Assembly (NCBI GenBank): GCA_028370155.1
Contig: CP116670.1
Span: 2,790,001 to 2,854,000 of the forward strand
Direction: 5' to 3'
DNA: 64,000 nucleotides
DNA from: Arthrobacter sp. OVS8
Lineage (GTDB): Bacteria > Actinomycetota > Actinomycetes > Actinomycetales > Micrococcaceae
In this document: positions 19,466 to 31,566 of the stretch, in pieces
How the letters are laid out: each line of letters begins with the position of its first letter
Numbering within the stretch: the first letter of the stretch is position 1
The notes under the pieces: generated by a model
Told to the model about the DNA's origin: nothing
Database searches by the model: none
The model's input: the letters and a program-made list of their open reading frames with translations, nothing else
Translations under genes and position numbers: made by a program

Positions 19466-20347
19466 TCAGGCGCTGGCGACGCGGAGGGCCGAGACTGCGA
19501 CCAACAGGGCCAAAACCAGCAGCAGGCCGCCGGCCTGCAACAGGCCCTGACGTGGTCCGCGGGGCGTGTAGGCCAGGACGGCCGCACACAGTGCACCGGT
19601 GACAGCGCCACCAAGGTGGGCCTGCCAGGCGATCGAGGGCACTACGAAGCCGATGACACCATTAATAATGATCAGCACCCAGAGTTGCCGGGTGTCTCCG
19701 CCGCGGCGCCGCTGGACCACCAGCATGGCACCGAAAAGCCCGAAGATAGCGCCCGAAGCTCCCACCACACCGCTCAGCGGCTGGCCCGGCACGTATGCCG
19801 GCGTCAACAGGAGGTAACCGACTGATCCGCCGAAGGCGGACAGCAAATAGACAGCCAGGAAACGGATTCGTCCCAGGAGCGGCTCCAGCGCTTGGCCAAA
19901 CATCCACAGCATGTACATGTTGAGCACGATATGGAGGATGAAGCCCTGGGAATGCAGGAAAGCCGACGTCACCATCCGCCAGGGTTCGAACACCCCGTAT
20001 TCCGGGGAGGCATAGACGGTGGCAAAGGCCAGGTTTTGGTAGATCCCGTCGTTGGGGATTAGCCACTGGAAAACAAAGACCAGGGCACAGAGGGCGATGA
20101 GGGTATAGGTCACCACGGGCTTGCCGGTGGTCATGGTGCCGCCGTAGACAGTCTTGATTTCCGGCGTCGTACGTTTTGTTTCGTTGACACAGTCAACGCA
20201 CTGGAATCCGACGGCGGCCGCCCGCTGGCAGTCGGGGCACGCAGGGCGCCCGCACCGCTGGCAGCGCACATAGGCGGGCCGGTCCGGGTGCCGGGGGCAC
20301 ACCGGGATCTGCGCGGACGGCTCTGCCGCCGGAATTCCGTAGCTCAT
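19466..20347 (-). CDS. Rhomboid-family intramembrane serine protease
   Basis: 293 residues. A soluble N-terminal segment has Cys pairs resembling a small zinc-binding B-box (CPRHPDRPAYVRCQRCGRPACPDC, then CVDCV). Six or seven membrane helices follow. The rhomboid dyad is present: Ser in GASGAIFGLFGAM and His in WQAHLGGAVTGAL; the HxxxN-type pattern is seen in HIVLNMYMLW. It cleaves membrane proteins within the bilayer; the substrate is unknown. The start ATG at 20347 lies 9 nt after the cyclophilin stop, so the two are co-transcribed. Confidence 0.93.
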   Translation of the reverse strand: MSYGIPAAEPSAQIPVCPRHPDRPAYVRCQRCGRPACPDCQRAAAVGFQCVDCVNETKRTTPEIKTVYGGTMTTGKPVVTYTLIALCALVFVFQWLIPNDGIYQNLAFATVYASPEYGVFEPWRMVTSAFLHSQGFILHIVLNMYMLWMFGQALEPLLGRIRFLAVYLLSAFGGSVGYLLLTPAYVPGQPLSGVVGASGAIFGLFGAMLVVQRRRGGDTRQLWVLIIINGVIGFVVPSIAWQAHLGGAVTGALCAAVLAYTPRGPRQGLLQAGGLLLVLALLVAVSALRVASA

Positions 20348-20356
20348 GCGCTGGGG

Positions 20357-20902
20357 TTAGAGGTTTTCTACGCTGATGCTCTTGATGGTGACGTCCTCGA
20401 CCGGGCGGTCGCCCATTCCGGTCCGGACACCTTCAATGGCGTCAACAACCTTCTTGGAGTCGTCGTCCGCCACTTCGCCGAAGATGCTGTGCTTGCCCTG
20501 CAGCCAGCCCGTGGGGATGGTGGTGATGAAGAACTGCGAGCCGTTGGTGCCGCGGCCCATCTGGATGCCGGCGTTCGCCATGGCCAGCTTGTACGGTTCG
20601 TTGAAGGTCAGTTCCGGGTGGATCTCGTCGTCGAACTTGTAGCCCGGTCCGCCCACGCCACGGCCCAGGGGATCGCCCGCCTGGATCATGAAGTCCTTGA
20701 TGATGCGGTGGAAGATGGTGCCGTCATACAGCGGCGTCCCGGTCTTGTCCTCGCCGGACTCCGGGTGGGTCCAGGCCTTCTCGCCCGTGGCCAGCCCGAC
20801 GAAGTTGTCGACGGTCTTGGGGGCGTGGTTGCCGAAGAGGTTGACGACAATGTCGCCCATGCTCGTGTGGATGGTTGCTTTTGCGGTTGCGATGGCAGTC
20901 AT
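20357..20902 (-). CDS. ppiA: Cyclophilin-type peptidyl-prolyl isomerase
   Basis: 181 residues, cytoplasmic, no signal peptide. Family motifs: YDGTIFHRIIKDFMIQAGDP (catalytic Arg in FHR), GYKFDDEIHPELTF, LAMANAGIQMGRGTNGSQFFIT and FGEVADDDSKKVVDAI. It speeds proline isomerisation in folding proteins. The ATG at 20902 begins MTAIATAKATIHTSMGDIVV. This is the usual neighbour of the rhomboid gene close to the origin in actinobacteria. Confidence 0.95.
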   Translation of the reverse strand: MTAIATAKATIHTSMGDIVVNLFGNHAPKTVDNFVGLATGEKAWTHPESGEDKTGTPLYDGTIFHRIIKDFMIQAGDPLGRGVGGPGYKFDDEIHPELTFNEPYKLAMANAGIQMGRGTNGSQFFITTIPTGWLQGKHSIFGEVADDDSKKVVDAIEGVRTGMGDRPVEDVTIKSISVENL

Positions 20903-21056
20903 AGGCCTATTCTTCCACGGCAGGCCAGTGGGTACAGGGCCCGCCCGCCAGTTCCGCGCTGGGTGAAATCCGCCCAAAATCGGGCTGAAGAATAGCCGGT
21001 GAGGTCCCGGACACGTAGGCTAACACCAGAACCGTCACATTAATCGGGAGGTAGTT

Positions 21057-22035
21057 GTGAAGAAAACGGATCGTATTGCCCGTGAGCTGGAGTACTCGGT
21101 CAGCACAGGGGTAGAGAACGCCAAGGACTGGGCAAGCCCGCGGGTTGAGGCAGCAGTCAACTGGGCCGTTCCGCGTCTGCAGCAGGGCCTGGACACCGCT
21201 TCTCCCAAGATCCAGGAGGGACTCAAGTCGGCGGCCTACAACCTCGCCGGCGGCGTCGCGACGGTAACCCCGCGCCTCCAGGACGGGCTCGCCCACCTCG
21301 CCCCAAAAATCAACGACGCCGTCGAGGGCGCCACTCCGCGCCTGCACGAAGCGGTGGACAAGGCCACGCCGGTGATCGCCAACGCGCGTGACCGGGTGGT
21401 GGTTGAATACCTGCCGAGGCTCTCGACCCAGATCGGCCAGGCTTCCGACGCCGTGCACCGCACCCTTGAGAGCGCTCCGGCCCACGTCGACGCGGTTGCA
21501 CAGAAGCTCAGTGACGCGGGGATCATCCACGCCGTCCAGGAGCAGGCGAAGACCGCTGGCAGCCACGTCAAGGTTGCTGCGAAAAAGGCCGGCAAGGCCG
21601 TCAACATCGAGGCAGCCAAACCGCAGAAGTCCAAGCACCGCGGGTGGCTGATCTTCGGCATCATCGCCGCGGCTGCTGCCGCCGCAGCTGCCGCCTGGAA
21701 GGCTTCCAAGCCGGTCGAGGATCCCTGGAAGACCCCGGCACCCGTGACGCCCGCCCCGTGCCGCCACCACCGTCAACGAGGTCAAGGATTCCGTCAAGGA
21801 CGCTGCCGGTCAGGCCGGCGCGGCCACGGTCGCCGCCGCGGACGCCGCCGCGGATGCTTCGGGTGATCTCGCCAAGTCCACCCGTGAGGCAGCTGACACG
21901 GCCAAGCACGCGGCCGAGGACGCCGTCGAGGACATCAAGGACGCCACCGCCAAGGTTGCCACCGACGCGAAGACCGCGGTCCGGAACATCGCCGCAAGCC
22001 GGAACAACGGTACGGACAAGAACACGGGCGCCTAA
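21057..22035 (+). CDS. Helical-repeat membrane-associated protein of unknown function (two frameshifts)
   Basis: GTG start at 21057 with a GGGAGG site. Residues 1-180 consist of amphipathic segments that repeat a pattern like 'AsPrveaAv..avPrLqqgLdtAsPkiqegL', predicting long helices. A basic stretch (KPQKSKHRGW), one membrane helix (LIFGIIAAAAAAAAAAW) and an Ala/Asp/Lys-rich tail of apolipophorin-like helices (KDAAGQAGAATVAAADAAADASG) follow. Two bases are missing near 21755-21762 in a C-rich stretch; restoring them extends the frame to TAA at 22033-22035. I do not recognise a characterised family; a membrane-binding or stress-protective role is a guess. Confidence 0.8.
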
Positions 22036-22070
22036 GCAGCGTCCAGGTTCCCTTCGGGAAGCCGTCGAGG

Positions 22071-22105
22071 GAGGGATTCCGCCAAGGGCGGGATTCCTCC
22101 TTTTT
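22071..22105 (+). terminator. Rho-independent terminator
   Basis: GAGGGATTCCGCC, loop AAG, then GGCGGGATTCCTC: a 13-bp stem with two G-T pairs, followed by C and TTTTT. It ends the 21057-22035 transcript. Confidence 0.9.
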
Positions 22106-22188
22106 GTGCCCCGAAATTTACCAGTTCGTAGCCTGAACCCTGCCCGGCGCCGGGCGGGAAAAATTCCGTTGGTGCTAAATTTGTGGGG

Positions 22189-23064
22189 ATGTCACCCGAA
22201 AAATCCTCTGAGGATGCCTTACACGATGCTGTGCAGACACCGGCTGTCTCTATCGTCATCCCGGCGTACAACGAGGAAAGTGTTATCCGGCAGTGCCTCA
22301 TTGCTGCCGTGTACCAGTCTGTCCCGGCACACGAGATCATCGTCGTCGACAACAAGTCCAAGGACCGCACCGCCGATATCGTCCGGCAGATGCAGCTGGA
22401 GTATCCGGAGAGCGCCATCATCCTGCTCAGCCAGGACCTGGTCCAGGGTCTGATCCCCACCCGCAACTTCGGTCTGGACCACGCCACCGGGGACATCCTA
22501 GGCCGGATCGACGCCGATTCGGTGCTGGAACCGGACTGGGTGGAACAGGTGCAGAAAGCCTTCCGGGACGAGGCAGTCCACGCCGCGACCGGCCCGGTTG
22601 TCTACTACGACATGCCGATGCGGCGTTTCGGTCTGAAGGCCGACGACAAAATGCGCCAACTGATGCTCCGGCTGGCCAAACACCAGTACCACTTCCTTTT
22701 CGGATCCAACATGGCCCTCCGCCGGTCCGCGTGGGAGGTCATCCGGACCGAAGCGTGCATAGACGAAAAGGACGAAATGCACGAGGACATCGATTTGTCC
22801 CTGCACCTGGCCGACCATGACCTCCGCATCCAGTACTGGCCGCAGATGGTGTCCGGTATGTCCGCGCGCCGGCTCGAAGACTCGCCCCGCGACTACCGCT
22901 ATTACGTGACTCGTTTCGACCGCACGTACAAGGCCCACAACGTCAAGAAGATGGCACTCAAGGCCCCGATGGTGGTCTTCTTCTCGGTGTACTTCCCGGC
23001 GAAGCTGCTGCGCGCGATCCACACGGTGAACACGGCACAGACGGCCCGCCGCGGCGGCCAGTAG
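22189..23064 (+). CDS. Family 2 glycosyltransferase
   Basis: 291 residues with the GT-A fold. Visible motifs are VSIVIPAYNEESVIRQCL, IIVVDNKSKDRTADIV, the metal-binding DxD as RIDADSVLEPDW, and ED in MHEDIDLSLHL near the acceptor site. It transfers a sugar from a nucleotide donor, with envelope glycolipid or polysaccharide synthesis likely; donor and acceptor are unknown. The C-terminal hydrophobic stretch (APMVVFFSVYFPAKLL) may touch the membrane. The ATG at 22189 is preferred; an in-frame GTG lies two codons earlier and neither has a strong ribosome site. Confidence 0.88.
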   Translation: MSPEKSSEDALHDAVQTPAVSIVIPAYNEESVIRQCLIAAVYQSVPAHEIIVVDNKSKDRTADIVRQMQLEYPESAIILLSQDLVQGLIPTRNFGLDHATGDILGRIDADSVLEPDWVEQVQKAFRDEAVHAATGPVVYYDMPMRRFGLKADDKMRQLMLRLAKHQYHFLFGSNMALRRSAWEVIRTEACIDEKDEMHEDIDLSLHLADHDLRIQYWPQMVSGMSARRLEDSPRDYRYYVTRFDRTYKAHNVKKMALKAPMVVFFSVYFPAKLLRAIHTVNTAQTARRGGQ

Positions 23065-23089
23065 CGCACAGTGCCGACGGCCCTCGGCG

Positions 23090-24004
23090 TCAGTCGGTCC
23101 CGAGCTCCGCGAGCGGCGCTGCAGTCCGACGGGCCGAGCGGGAACCCCGCTGTCCCACCACGACGACGGCGAGCCCCACCAGGATCATCGCCAGCCCGGC
23201 GTAGGTGCCGGCTGGCAGGGTTTCGGACAGGAACGCAGCCGCGAGCAGCGCGGCACCGGGAATCTCCAGCAGGATGATCATCGACACCAGCAGCGGGCTC
23301 ATCGTGGCCAGCAGGTGGTTGAAGGCCGTGTGCCCAATCAGCTGCGCGCACACCGTGATTGCCAGGATGCCGAACCAGCCGGCGGCTTCGAACCCGCCAA
23401 GGGGCTGCTGCCAAAACAAAGCCAGCACGGCGACGACGGCCGCGCACATGCCGTAGCAGAGCGTCGTGTAGACGCCTGTGCTCATGGTCTGGCGTGCCTG
23501 CCCACCGGCCAGGGTGTAGATCCCTGCCAGGGCTCCTCCTGCCACCGCCAGGAGGTCACCCAGCAGCGCTTCCGGTGAAGTGCCCATGTCGAACCCGGTA
23601 ATCGCAACGACGCCGCCGAAGGCAATCCCCAGCCCCACCAGGACCGGCCAGCGGTGCTTGACGCCCCGGAACATCTGGAAGATGGCGATCCAACCGGACT
23701 GCAGGCAGACCAGCGCCGTAGCCGCCGCCACAGAGGTCAACTGCAGCGAGGTAATGAAGCAGGCAAAGTGCAGCGCCAGGGCAACGGCGGCCGCCAGTGA
23801 CCAGCGGAATTCCCGGCCGGTAACCTGCCGGAGCTGGCGGGGATCCCGGACCAGCACAGGACCGGCCATGACCACGGACCCGATCGCATTGCGCCAGAAG
23901 GCGATTGCCAGGGCACTGACCGACGTTGCCCCCAGGGTCGCGGCAATGAGCGGCCCGGATGAGGCCACACCGAGGACGCCTAGGGCAGCAAGGAAGAAGT
24001 TCAC
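23090..24004 (-). CDS. EamA/DMT-superfamily transporter
   Basis: About 304 residues with ten hydrophobic helices in two EamA halves (first GPLIAATLGATSVSALAIAFWRNAIGS, second AIYTLAGG-like GALAGIYTLAGGQARQ, then LIGHTAFNHLLATMSPLLVSMI). Such proteins export amino acids, nucleosides or other metabolites; the substrate is unknown. The GTG at 24004 (VNFFLAALGVLG) starts at the first helix. A TTG at 24064 would add 20 residues, and neither start has a clear ribosome site. It is convergent with the glycosyltransferase and divergent from the cupin gene. Confidence 0.87.
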   Translation of the reverse strand: MNFFLAALGVLGVASSGPLIAATLGATSVSALAIAFWRNAIGSVVMAGPVLVRDPRQLRQVTGREFRWSLAAAVALALHFACFITSLQLTSVAAATALVCLQSGWIAIFQMFRGVKHRWPVLVGLGIAFGGVVAITGFDMGTSPEALLGDLLAVAGGALAGIYTLAGGQARQTMSTGVYTTLCYGMCAAVVAVLALFWQQPLGGFEAAGWFGILAITVCAQLIGHTAFNHLLATMSPLLVSMIILLEIPGAALLAAAFLSETLPAGTYAGLAMILVGLAVVVVGQRGSRSARRTAAPLAELGTD

Positions 24005-24120
24005 GGTCCAACAGTAGTGGGGACCGGCGGCCGCCCAGCGGTCGACTGGGTTCTTGACGGCCAATTACCGCGGTGACAGTCTTAAATCCGGTCTCACCAT
24101 CATCCACAAAGGAGACCATC

Positions 24121-24489
24121 ATGGCCGCAATGATTCGCAAAAGCTTGGACAGTCCGGAAGAAACACGGCCCGTGAAAGACGGTATGGGTCAGGTGGAGTT
24201 AGTCAATCTCGACGCCGGCGCGGTGGGGCGGGCCACCTTCCTGCCCGGCTGGAAATGGTCGCAGCACGTGAAGCCGATCGCCCAGACGGAGAGCTGCCAG
24301 TTTGCCCATAAGGGGTACACCGTCTCGGGCCGCCTCAAGGTCGTTATGGATGACGGCGAAGAGAATGAGTTCGGCCCGGGCGACTTCGGTTATATCCCGC
24401 CGGGACACGACGCGTGGGTGGTCGGTGACGAGCCGTACGTATTCATTGACTGGCAGGGCATGGACGACTACGCCAAACCCAAGGAGTGA
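24121..24489 (+). CDS. Small cupin-domain protein
   Basis: 122 residues with a single cupin barrel. WSQHVKPIAQTESCQFAHKGYTVSGRLKVVMDDGEENEFGPGDFGYIPPGHDAWV covers both cupin motifs, with His, Glu and His ligands partly conserved (H in WSQHVKP, PGHD). Such proteins bind metal and small molecules, and the function here is unknown. The ATG at 24121 is preceded by AAAGGAGA at good spacing. A strong terminator follows. Confidence 0.87.
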   Translation: MAAMIRKSLDSPEETRPVKDGMGQVELVNLDAGAVGRATFLPGWKWSQHVKPIAQTESCQFAHKGYTVSGRLKVVMDDGEENEFGPGDFGYIPPGHDAWVVGDEPYVFIDWQGMDDYAKPKE

Positions 24490-24553
24490 AGCCGGCAGGC
24501 ACGTGCCAGAGCAGATCCAGAGTAGACACCGGGACGGAGGTTCCCGGGAATGC

Positions 24554-24591
24554 AAAGGCCCCGGATCGCGTTTCCGCGATCCGGGGCCTTT
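24554..24591. terminator. Bidirectional hairpin terminator
   Basis: A perfect 17-bp stem (AAAGGCCCCGGATCGCG at 24554-24570, its complement at 24575-24591) with loop TTTC. It separates the plus-strand cupin gene from minus-strand tRNA-Ala and can act on both. Confidence 0.93.
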
Positions 24592-24595
24592 CCTA

Positions 24596-24671
24596 TGGTG
24601 GAGGCACGGGGACTCGAACCCCGAACCCCCTGCTTGCAAAGCAGGTGCGCTACCAATTGCGCCATGCCCCC
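24596..24671 (-). tRNA. tRNA-Ala (anticodon TGC)
   Basis: Minus strand: acceptor GGGGGCA pairs with TGCCTCC, including the G3-U70 pair that marks alanine tRNA. The anticodon loop TTTGCAA lies within CTGC/GCAG, giving TGC. The T-loop GTTCGAGTC is present and CCA is encoded. Length is 76 nt. Confidence 0.97.
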
Positions 24672-24743
24672 ATAAGAAGCAACCCGACAATCATACCCTA
24701 GTTCGGCGAGCTGATTTCCAGCTCCCGATCCGGGGAATCCGGG

Positions 24744-24860
24744 CTAGTCAACCGTATCGGTTGATTCGCTCCAGACCGTTTTCCGGGCTTCGGATTCCTG
24801 CACTTTCTTGTAGAGCAGGACACCTGCGATCGTAGCTGCAACAACGAGCAACTTCTTCAC
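24744..24860 (-). CDS. DLW-39 family micropeptide
   Basis: A 38-residue protein starting GTG at 24860: VKKLLVVAATIAGVLLYKKV followed by QESEARKTVWSESTDTVD and TAG. It matches the tiny actinobacterial DLW-39 family, found near gyrA and the tRNA-Ala/Ile genes. One N-terminal hydrophobic helix suggests membrane insertion and the tail is acidic. Function is unknown. An in-frame GTG two codons upstream is an alternative start. It lies between two tRNA genes on the same strand, as in relatives. Confidence 0.85.
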   Translation of the reverse strand: MKKLLVVAATIAGVLLYKKVQESEARKTVWSESTDTVD

Positions 24861-24930
24861 ATGCACCCCGTTCCGGCTCTTCGATAAACAAATATCAACC
24901 GAACCTCCACTTGAATCTGTACAGATTCCG

Positions 24931-25004
24931 TGGGCGTACCAGGACTTGAACCTGGGACCTCTTCGTTATCAGCGAAGCGCTCTAACCGCCTGAGCTATAC
25001 GCCC
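24931..25004 (-). tRNA. tRNA-Ile (anticodon GAT)
   Basis: Minus strand: GGGCGTA pairs with TACGCCC, discriminator A. D-arm AGCTCAGGCGGTTAGAGC; anticodon arm CTTCG-CTGATAA-CGAAG gives GAT; T-loop GTTCAAGTC. 74 nt, CCA not encoded. Confidence 0.97.
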
Positions 25005-25102
25005 CGATGCCTCATCGGGCCGAGATATGACTTTACAGCACATCCCGGCCCGATCTCAAATCGAGGCATTTCCCCGGCAAAATTCCGGGAAAAACATGGG
25101 AT

Positions 25103-25730
25103 TTAGTCGTCCGTCAGGGTGACGCCGATGCCGCCCACGAGGGTGGCTGAGATGTTGTACAGCACTGCCGAGAGCATCGACAGGGCCGTCAGCAGGACGA
25201 CGTTGATGACCGCGATGATGGTGGCAAAGGAGGCCACCTGTCCCAGCGAGGCGACCTTCTTCAATTCGAAGCCGCCGCCTTCGGAGCCGCCAGGGTTCCC
25301 AGGAGGCCGTCCACCTGATCGAAGATGCCGGTCAGGTCCAGGACGGTCCACAGCACGATCGCGGCCACAACGGTCACGATGCCCAGTGCCACGGACAGCA
25401 GGAAGGCCATCTTCAGGACGGACCAGGGATCAACCTTGCTCACCAGCAGACGGGCGCGGCGGACCTTGGCTTTGGGGGCGGCTTGATCAGCCCGGTCGTG
25501 TTCTGTCCCGGCCGGCTCTGTCCCGATGCGGCCGGACGTTGTCCCGGAGCCGCCGGGCGTCCCTGCGCGGGACGCTGCCCTGGCGCCTGCGGCCGCTGGG
25601 CCGTGGCGCTGGCGCCGCCGGGACGCTGGTCGGGGCGGGACGGCGCGCTTACCCGCGGCGCGGCAGCTGGCTGCCGCACTCCGCCGGGAATGCCGCTGTT
25701 CGTCTTGGGATATGAGTCGGAATTACTCAC
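25103..25730 (-). CDS. DUF3566 transmembrane protein (two frameshifts)
   Basis: A long Pro/Gln/Arg-rich disordered N-terminus ([16 protein letters not shown], then repeated APGQRPA-like text) is followed by the DUF3566 core. That core reads [40 protein letters not shown], then a loop, then [50 protein letters not shown]. Two membrane helices are clear. One base is missing near 25450 and one near 25300. The GTG at 25730 overlaps the gyrA stop (GTGA), so it is coupled to gyrA. The same gene follows gyrA in mycobacteria (CwsA region). Function is unknown, with cell-envelope or division involvement suspected. Confidence 0.9.
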
Positions 25731-28437
25731 GCGTTACCTCCGGTGTTGTCTTCGTCCAGCTCGGCATTGCCTGATGACTCATCTGACTCCGGGGCCGGTG
25801 CTGATTCTTCCGCTGCGGACCCCTCATGTGATCCGGTATCTCCAGCCAACGTTACGTCATCCGGCGCCGATGCCTCACTTTCGGCACCATCACTTTCGGC
25901 ACCCTCTTCGGTTTCGAGGCCGCGTTCGCTGTTGCGCGCCACCTCGATGATGCGGTCGTTTTTGTCCGGCTTGGCGAAGATGACACCCATGGTGTCGCGG
26001 CCCTTGGCCGGTACTCCGGTCACGGAGGACCGGACCACCTTGCCGCCTTCCATGACCACCAGGACTTCATCTTCTTCCTGGACGATCAGTGCGCCCACGA
26101 GGTGGCCCCGCTCTTCCTGGTACTTGCCGACCTTGATGCCAAGGCCGCCACGGCCCTGGAGGCGGTATTCCTCGACGGCGGTGCGCTTGGCATAGCCGCC
26201 CTCGGTGACAACAAACACAAACGAGCCGTCCGTGACGACGTCGGCCGCCAGGAGCTCGTCGTCCTCGCGGAACTTCATGCCCGTGACACCGGACGTGGCC
26301 CGGCCCATGGGACGCAGCGCCTCATCGGTGGCAGTGAAGCGGATGGACTGGCCCATCCGGGAGACGAGCATCAGGTCATCCGTCTCGGAGACCAGCTGGG
26401 CGGAGACCAGTTCATCGCCGTCGCGCAGGTTGATCGCGATGACACCCGCGGAGCGGTTGGTGTCGTAGTCCTCCAGGCGGGTCTTCTTCACAAGCCCGCG
26501 TTTGGTGGCCAGGACCAGATAGGGCGACTGCTGGTAGTCCCGCAGGTCCAATACCTGGGCGATGTGCTCGTCCGGCTGGAAAGCGAGCAGGTTCGCCACG
26601 TGCTGTCCCTTGGCGTCACGTCCGGCTTCCACGAGTTCGTACGCCTTCGCCCGGTAGACCCGGCCGAGGTTGGTGAAAAACAGCAGCCAGTGGTGGGTGG
26701 TGGTGACGAAGAAGTGTTCGACGACGTCGTCGCCGCGCAGCTGCGCGCCCTTGATGCCCTTGCCGCCGCGCTGCTGCGAACGGTAGTTGTCGCTGCGGGT
26801 GCGCTTGACGTAGCCGCCGCGGGTGATGGTGACGACCATTTCCTCTTCGGGGATCAGGTCCTCCATCGACATGTCGCCATCGAAGCCCAGCAGGACCTTC
26901 GTCCGCCGGTCATCGCCGTGCTTGTCGACAATCTCGGCCAGCTCGGTGCTGATGATCTGGCGCTGGCGTTCCTCGGAGGCGAGGATCGAGTTGTATTCCG
27001 CGATCGCAGCTTCCAGTTCGGCGTGCTTGTCCTGGATCTTCTGGCGTTCCAGGGCTGCGAGCCGGCGCAGCTGCATGTCCAGGATGGCCCGGGCCTGCAG
27101 GTCGTCGATGTCCAGCAGTTCCATCAGGCCGTCGCGCGCGGCTTCAGTGGTCCTGGAGGCACGGATGAGCGCAATCACTTCATCCAAGGCGTCCAGTGCC
27201 TTCAGGAGGGCGCGCAGGATGTGCGCTTCTTCCTCGGCCTTGCGCAGGCGGTAGCGGGTACGGCGCGCGATGACGTCCATCTGGTGCGTGACCCAGTGCC
27301 GGATGAACGCGTCCAGGCTCAGCGTGCGCGGAACGCCGTCGACGATTGCCAGCATGTTCGCGGCGAAGTTGTCCTGCAGCTGGGTGTGCTTGTAAAGGTT
27401 GTTCAGCACCACCTTGGCGACGGCGTCGCGCTTGAGCACAATCACCAGGCGCTGGCCGGTGCGTCCCGAGGTTTCATCGCGCAGGTCGGCGATGCCGGAG
27501 ATTTTGCCGTCCTTGACCAGCTCGGCAATCTTGATCGCCAGGTTGTCCGGGTTGGCCTGGTAAGGCAGTTCGGTAACCACGAGGCAGGTGCGGCCCTGGA
27601 GTTCCTCGACATTGACGACGGCGCGCATGGTGATCGAGCCGCGGCCCGTCCGGTAGGCGTCCTCGATCCCCTTGTGGCCCAGGATGGTGGCACCGGTCGG
27701 GAAATCGGGTCCCTTGATGCGCACGATCAGCTCTTCGAGCAGTTCCTCGCGGGACACGGTCGGGTTGGCCAGGTACCACTGGACGCCGTCGGCAACCTCG
27801 CGGAGATTGTGCGGCGGAATGTTGGTGGCCATGCCGACGGCGATGCCTGAGGAACCGTTAACCAGGAGGTTCGGGAAGCGGGCCGGCAGAATGGTGGGTT
27901 CCTGGTTCTTGCCGTCGTAGTTGTCCTGGAAATCGACGGTTTCCTCGTCGATGTCGCGGACCATCTCCATGGCAAGCGGGGCCATCTTCGTTTCGGTGTA
28001 CCTCGGTGCTGCGGCGCCGTCGTTGCCGGGAGAACCGAAGTTGCCCTGGCCCAGCGCCAGCGGGTAGCGCATGGTCCAGTCCTGGATCAGGCGGACCAGC
28101 GCATCGTAGATGGCGGTGTCGCCGTGCGGGTGGTACTGGCCCATGACCTCGCCCACCACGCGGGCGCACTTGTTGAAGGAACGCTCCGGGCGGTAGCCGC
28201 CGTCGAACATCGCGTAAAGGACCCGGCGGTGGACCGGCTTGAGGCCGTCGCGGACGTCCGGCAGGGCACGGCCCACGATCACGGCCATCGCGTAGTCGAG
28301 GTAGGAACGCTGCATTTCCGTCTGCAGGTCAACCTGCTCGACGCGGTCGGTCAGCACATCGGTGTCAAGGACAGTGCCCTCGATGGGGTCTCGGCATCGG
28401 CCGGACCGGCCGGAACTTCTGGTGTTTCGTCACTCAT
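25727..28437 (-). CDS. gyrA: DNA gyrase subunit A (one frameshift at the N-terminus)
   Basis: Breakage-reunion domain with [31 protein letters not shown], the quinolone-resistance region around [15 protein letters not shown], and the catalytic Tyr in [14 protein letters not shown]. The GyrA-box QQRGGKG and a C-terminal six-bladed DNA-wrapping domain with an acidic tail follow. Gyrase supercoils DNA with GyrB. One C is missing in the C-run near 28388; restoring it adds [18 protein letters not shown] from the ATG at 28437. The gene lies 61 nt after gyrB on the same strand. Confidence 0.97.
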
Positions 28438-28498
28438 AGTCTATATTTTCCGTTTCAGGTATATATCAGTTCGGGAATATCTGAGGCTCAAGCGGCCG

Positions 28499-30583
<2,085 letters not shown>

Positions 30584-31003
30584 AGGCGCTTTCGACTCCT
30601 CTTTTTCGTTAAAGGCGGCCGTTGCCGCTTCCCGGGGAAACAGCTTCTGCCAACGGGCACGTCACTGACCACACCGGTGGTACTGCTGGCTCGAGGATCC
30701 GTCTACCGCACGCGGATATTGCGTCGGAAACGGACTCAGTCAACGTTTCACCGGCGCCCAGTTATCTTCCACGATTCTACCGTGTTATAGGGGCGAAACC
30801 CGCATTCTAGGGGCTCAAACGGAGAGGAAAGTGCCGCTGGGAGGCCGCCGACTCCACCTGCAAGGCTCCAGGAGTACTGGACTAGGGTTCCTATACGGCT
30901 CCCGGCCGTCCAAGCGCCCTACACGCCGTTTGCGGATTTATCAAGAGTTTTGCAAGGAGTGCTTCAGATCCGGTGCGCCCCGAGCCGCCGGAGGTGTCCG
31001 GAC
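30584..31003. other. Intergenic region between dciA and gyrB
   Basis: 420 bases without a supportable gene. It must carry the gyrB promoter on the minus strand. TAGAAT (30774-30779) and TATAAC (30785-30790), read on the minus strand, are possible -10 hexamers, but I see no convincing -35 partner. No hairpin with a T-run is obvious after dciA. Confidence 0.5.
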
Positions 31004-31566
31004 TTATCCGTATGTATCCCGCGGACCGCGTCCGTTGACGGTCCGGCCGCCCTTGCGCCAGCTCGGCGCCGCAGGTCCGAGGACCTGGATCTTCGTCACT
31101 ACTCCGTCGCCGAGTTCCGTGCGGAACTTCTCCAGCAGGCTGATGCTGAGCAAACGGAGTTGAGTGGCCCAGGCGGTGGAATCACAGCGGACGTGGAGGG
31201 TGGTGTCGGTAAAACTTTCCGGCGTGCAGTGGGCAGATATCTCCGGTCCCACGAGCGTCGGCCACTCGGCCATCACCGATCCAACTGCCACCGGTGAGCT
31301 CCAGCCGCGCTCCGCGACGAGCCGCCGACCACTTTACCGAGTCCCATGGGGTCCCGGCCGGTGCCGTGGAACTGGCCGAATCCGCGGGTGCTACCGGTAC
31401 TGCGGCCGGGTTTCTGCGGCGTGGTGCCGGGGCGCGGCGGGGCTTTGCGCCGGATTTCTCCCCGGGCCGCTGCCGCCTCGCGCATTCTGTTCAGCGCTGA
31501 CTGGGCAGCATCGATGTCATCGGGATCGCGGCCCGGTTGCAGGCCTCCGTCGGTATCCTTATTCAT
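31004..31566 (-). CDS. dciA: DciA-like DUF721 protein, helicase loader (one frameshift)
   Basis: The N-terminus (residues 1-70) is polar and disordered with [20 protein letters not shown]. The DUF721 KH-like domain follows: [66 protein letters not shown]. DciA proteins load or recruit replicative helicase DnaB in bacteria without DnaC. One base is missing near 31320. The ATG at 31566 overlaps the recF stop by 4 nt, the usual arrangement in Actinobacteria. Confidence 0.9.
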
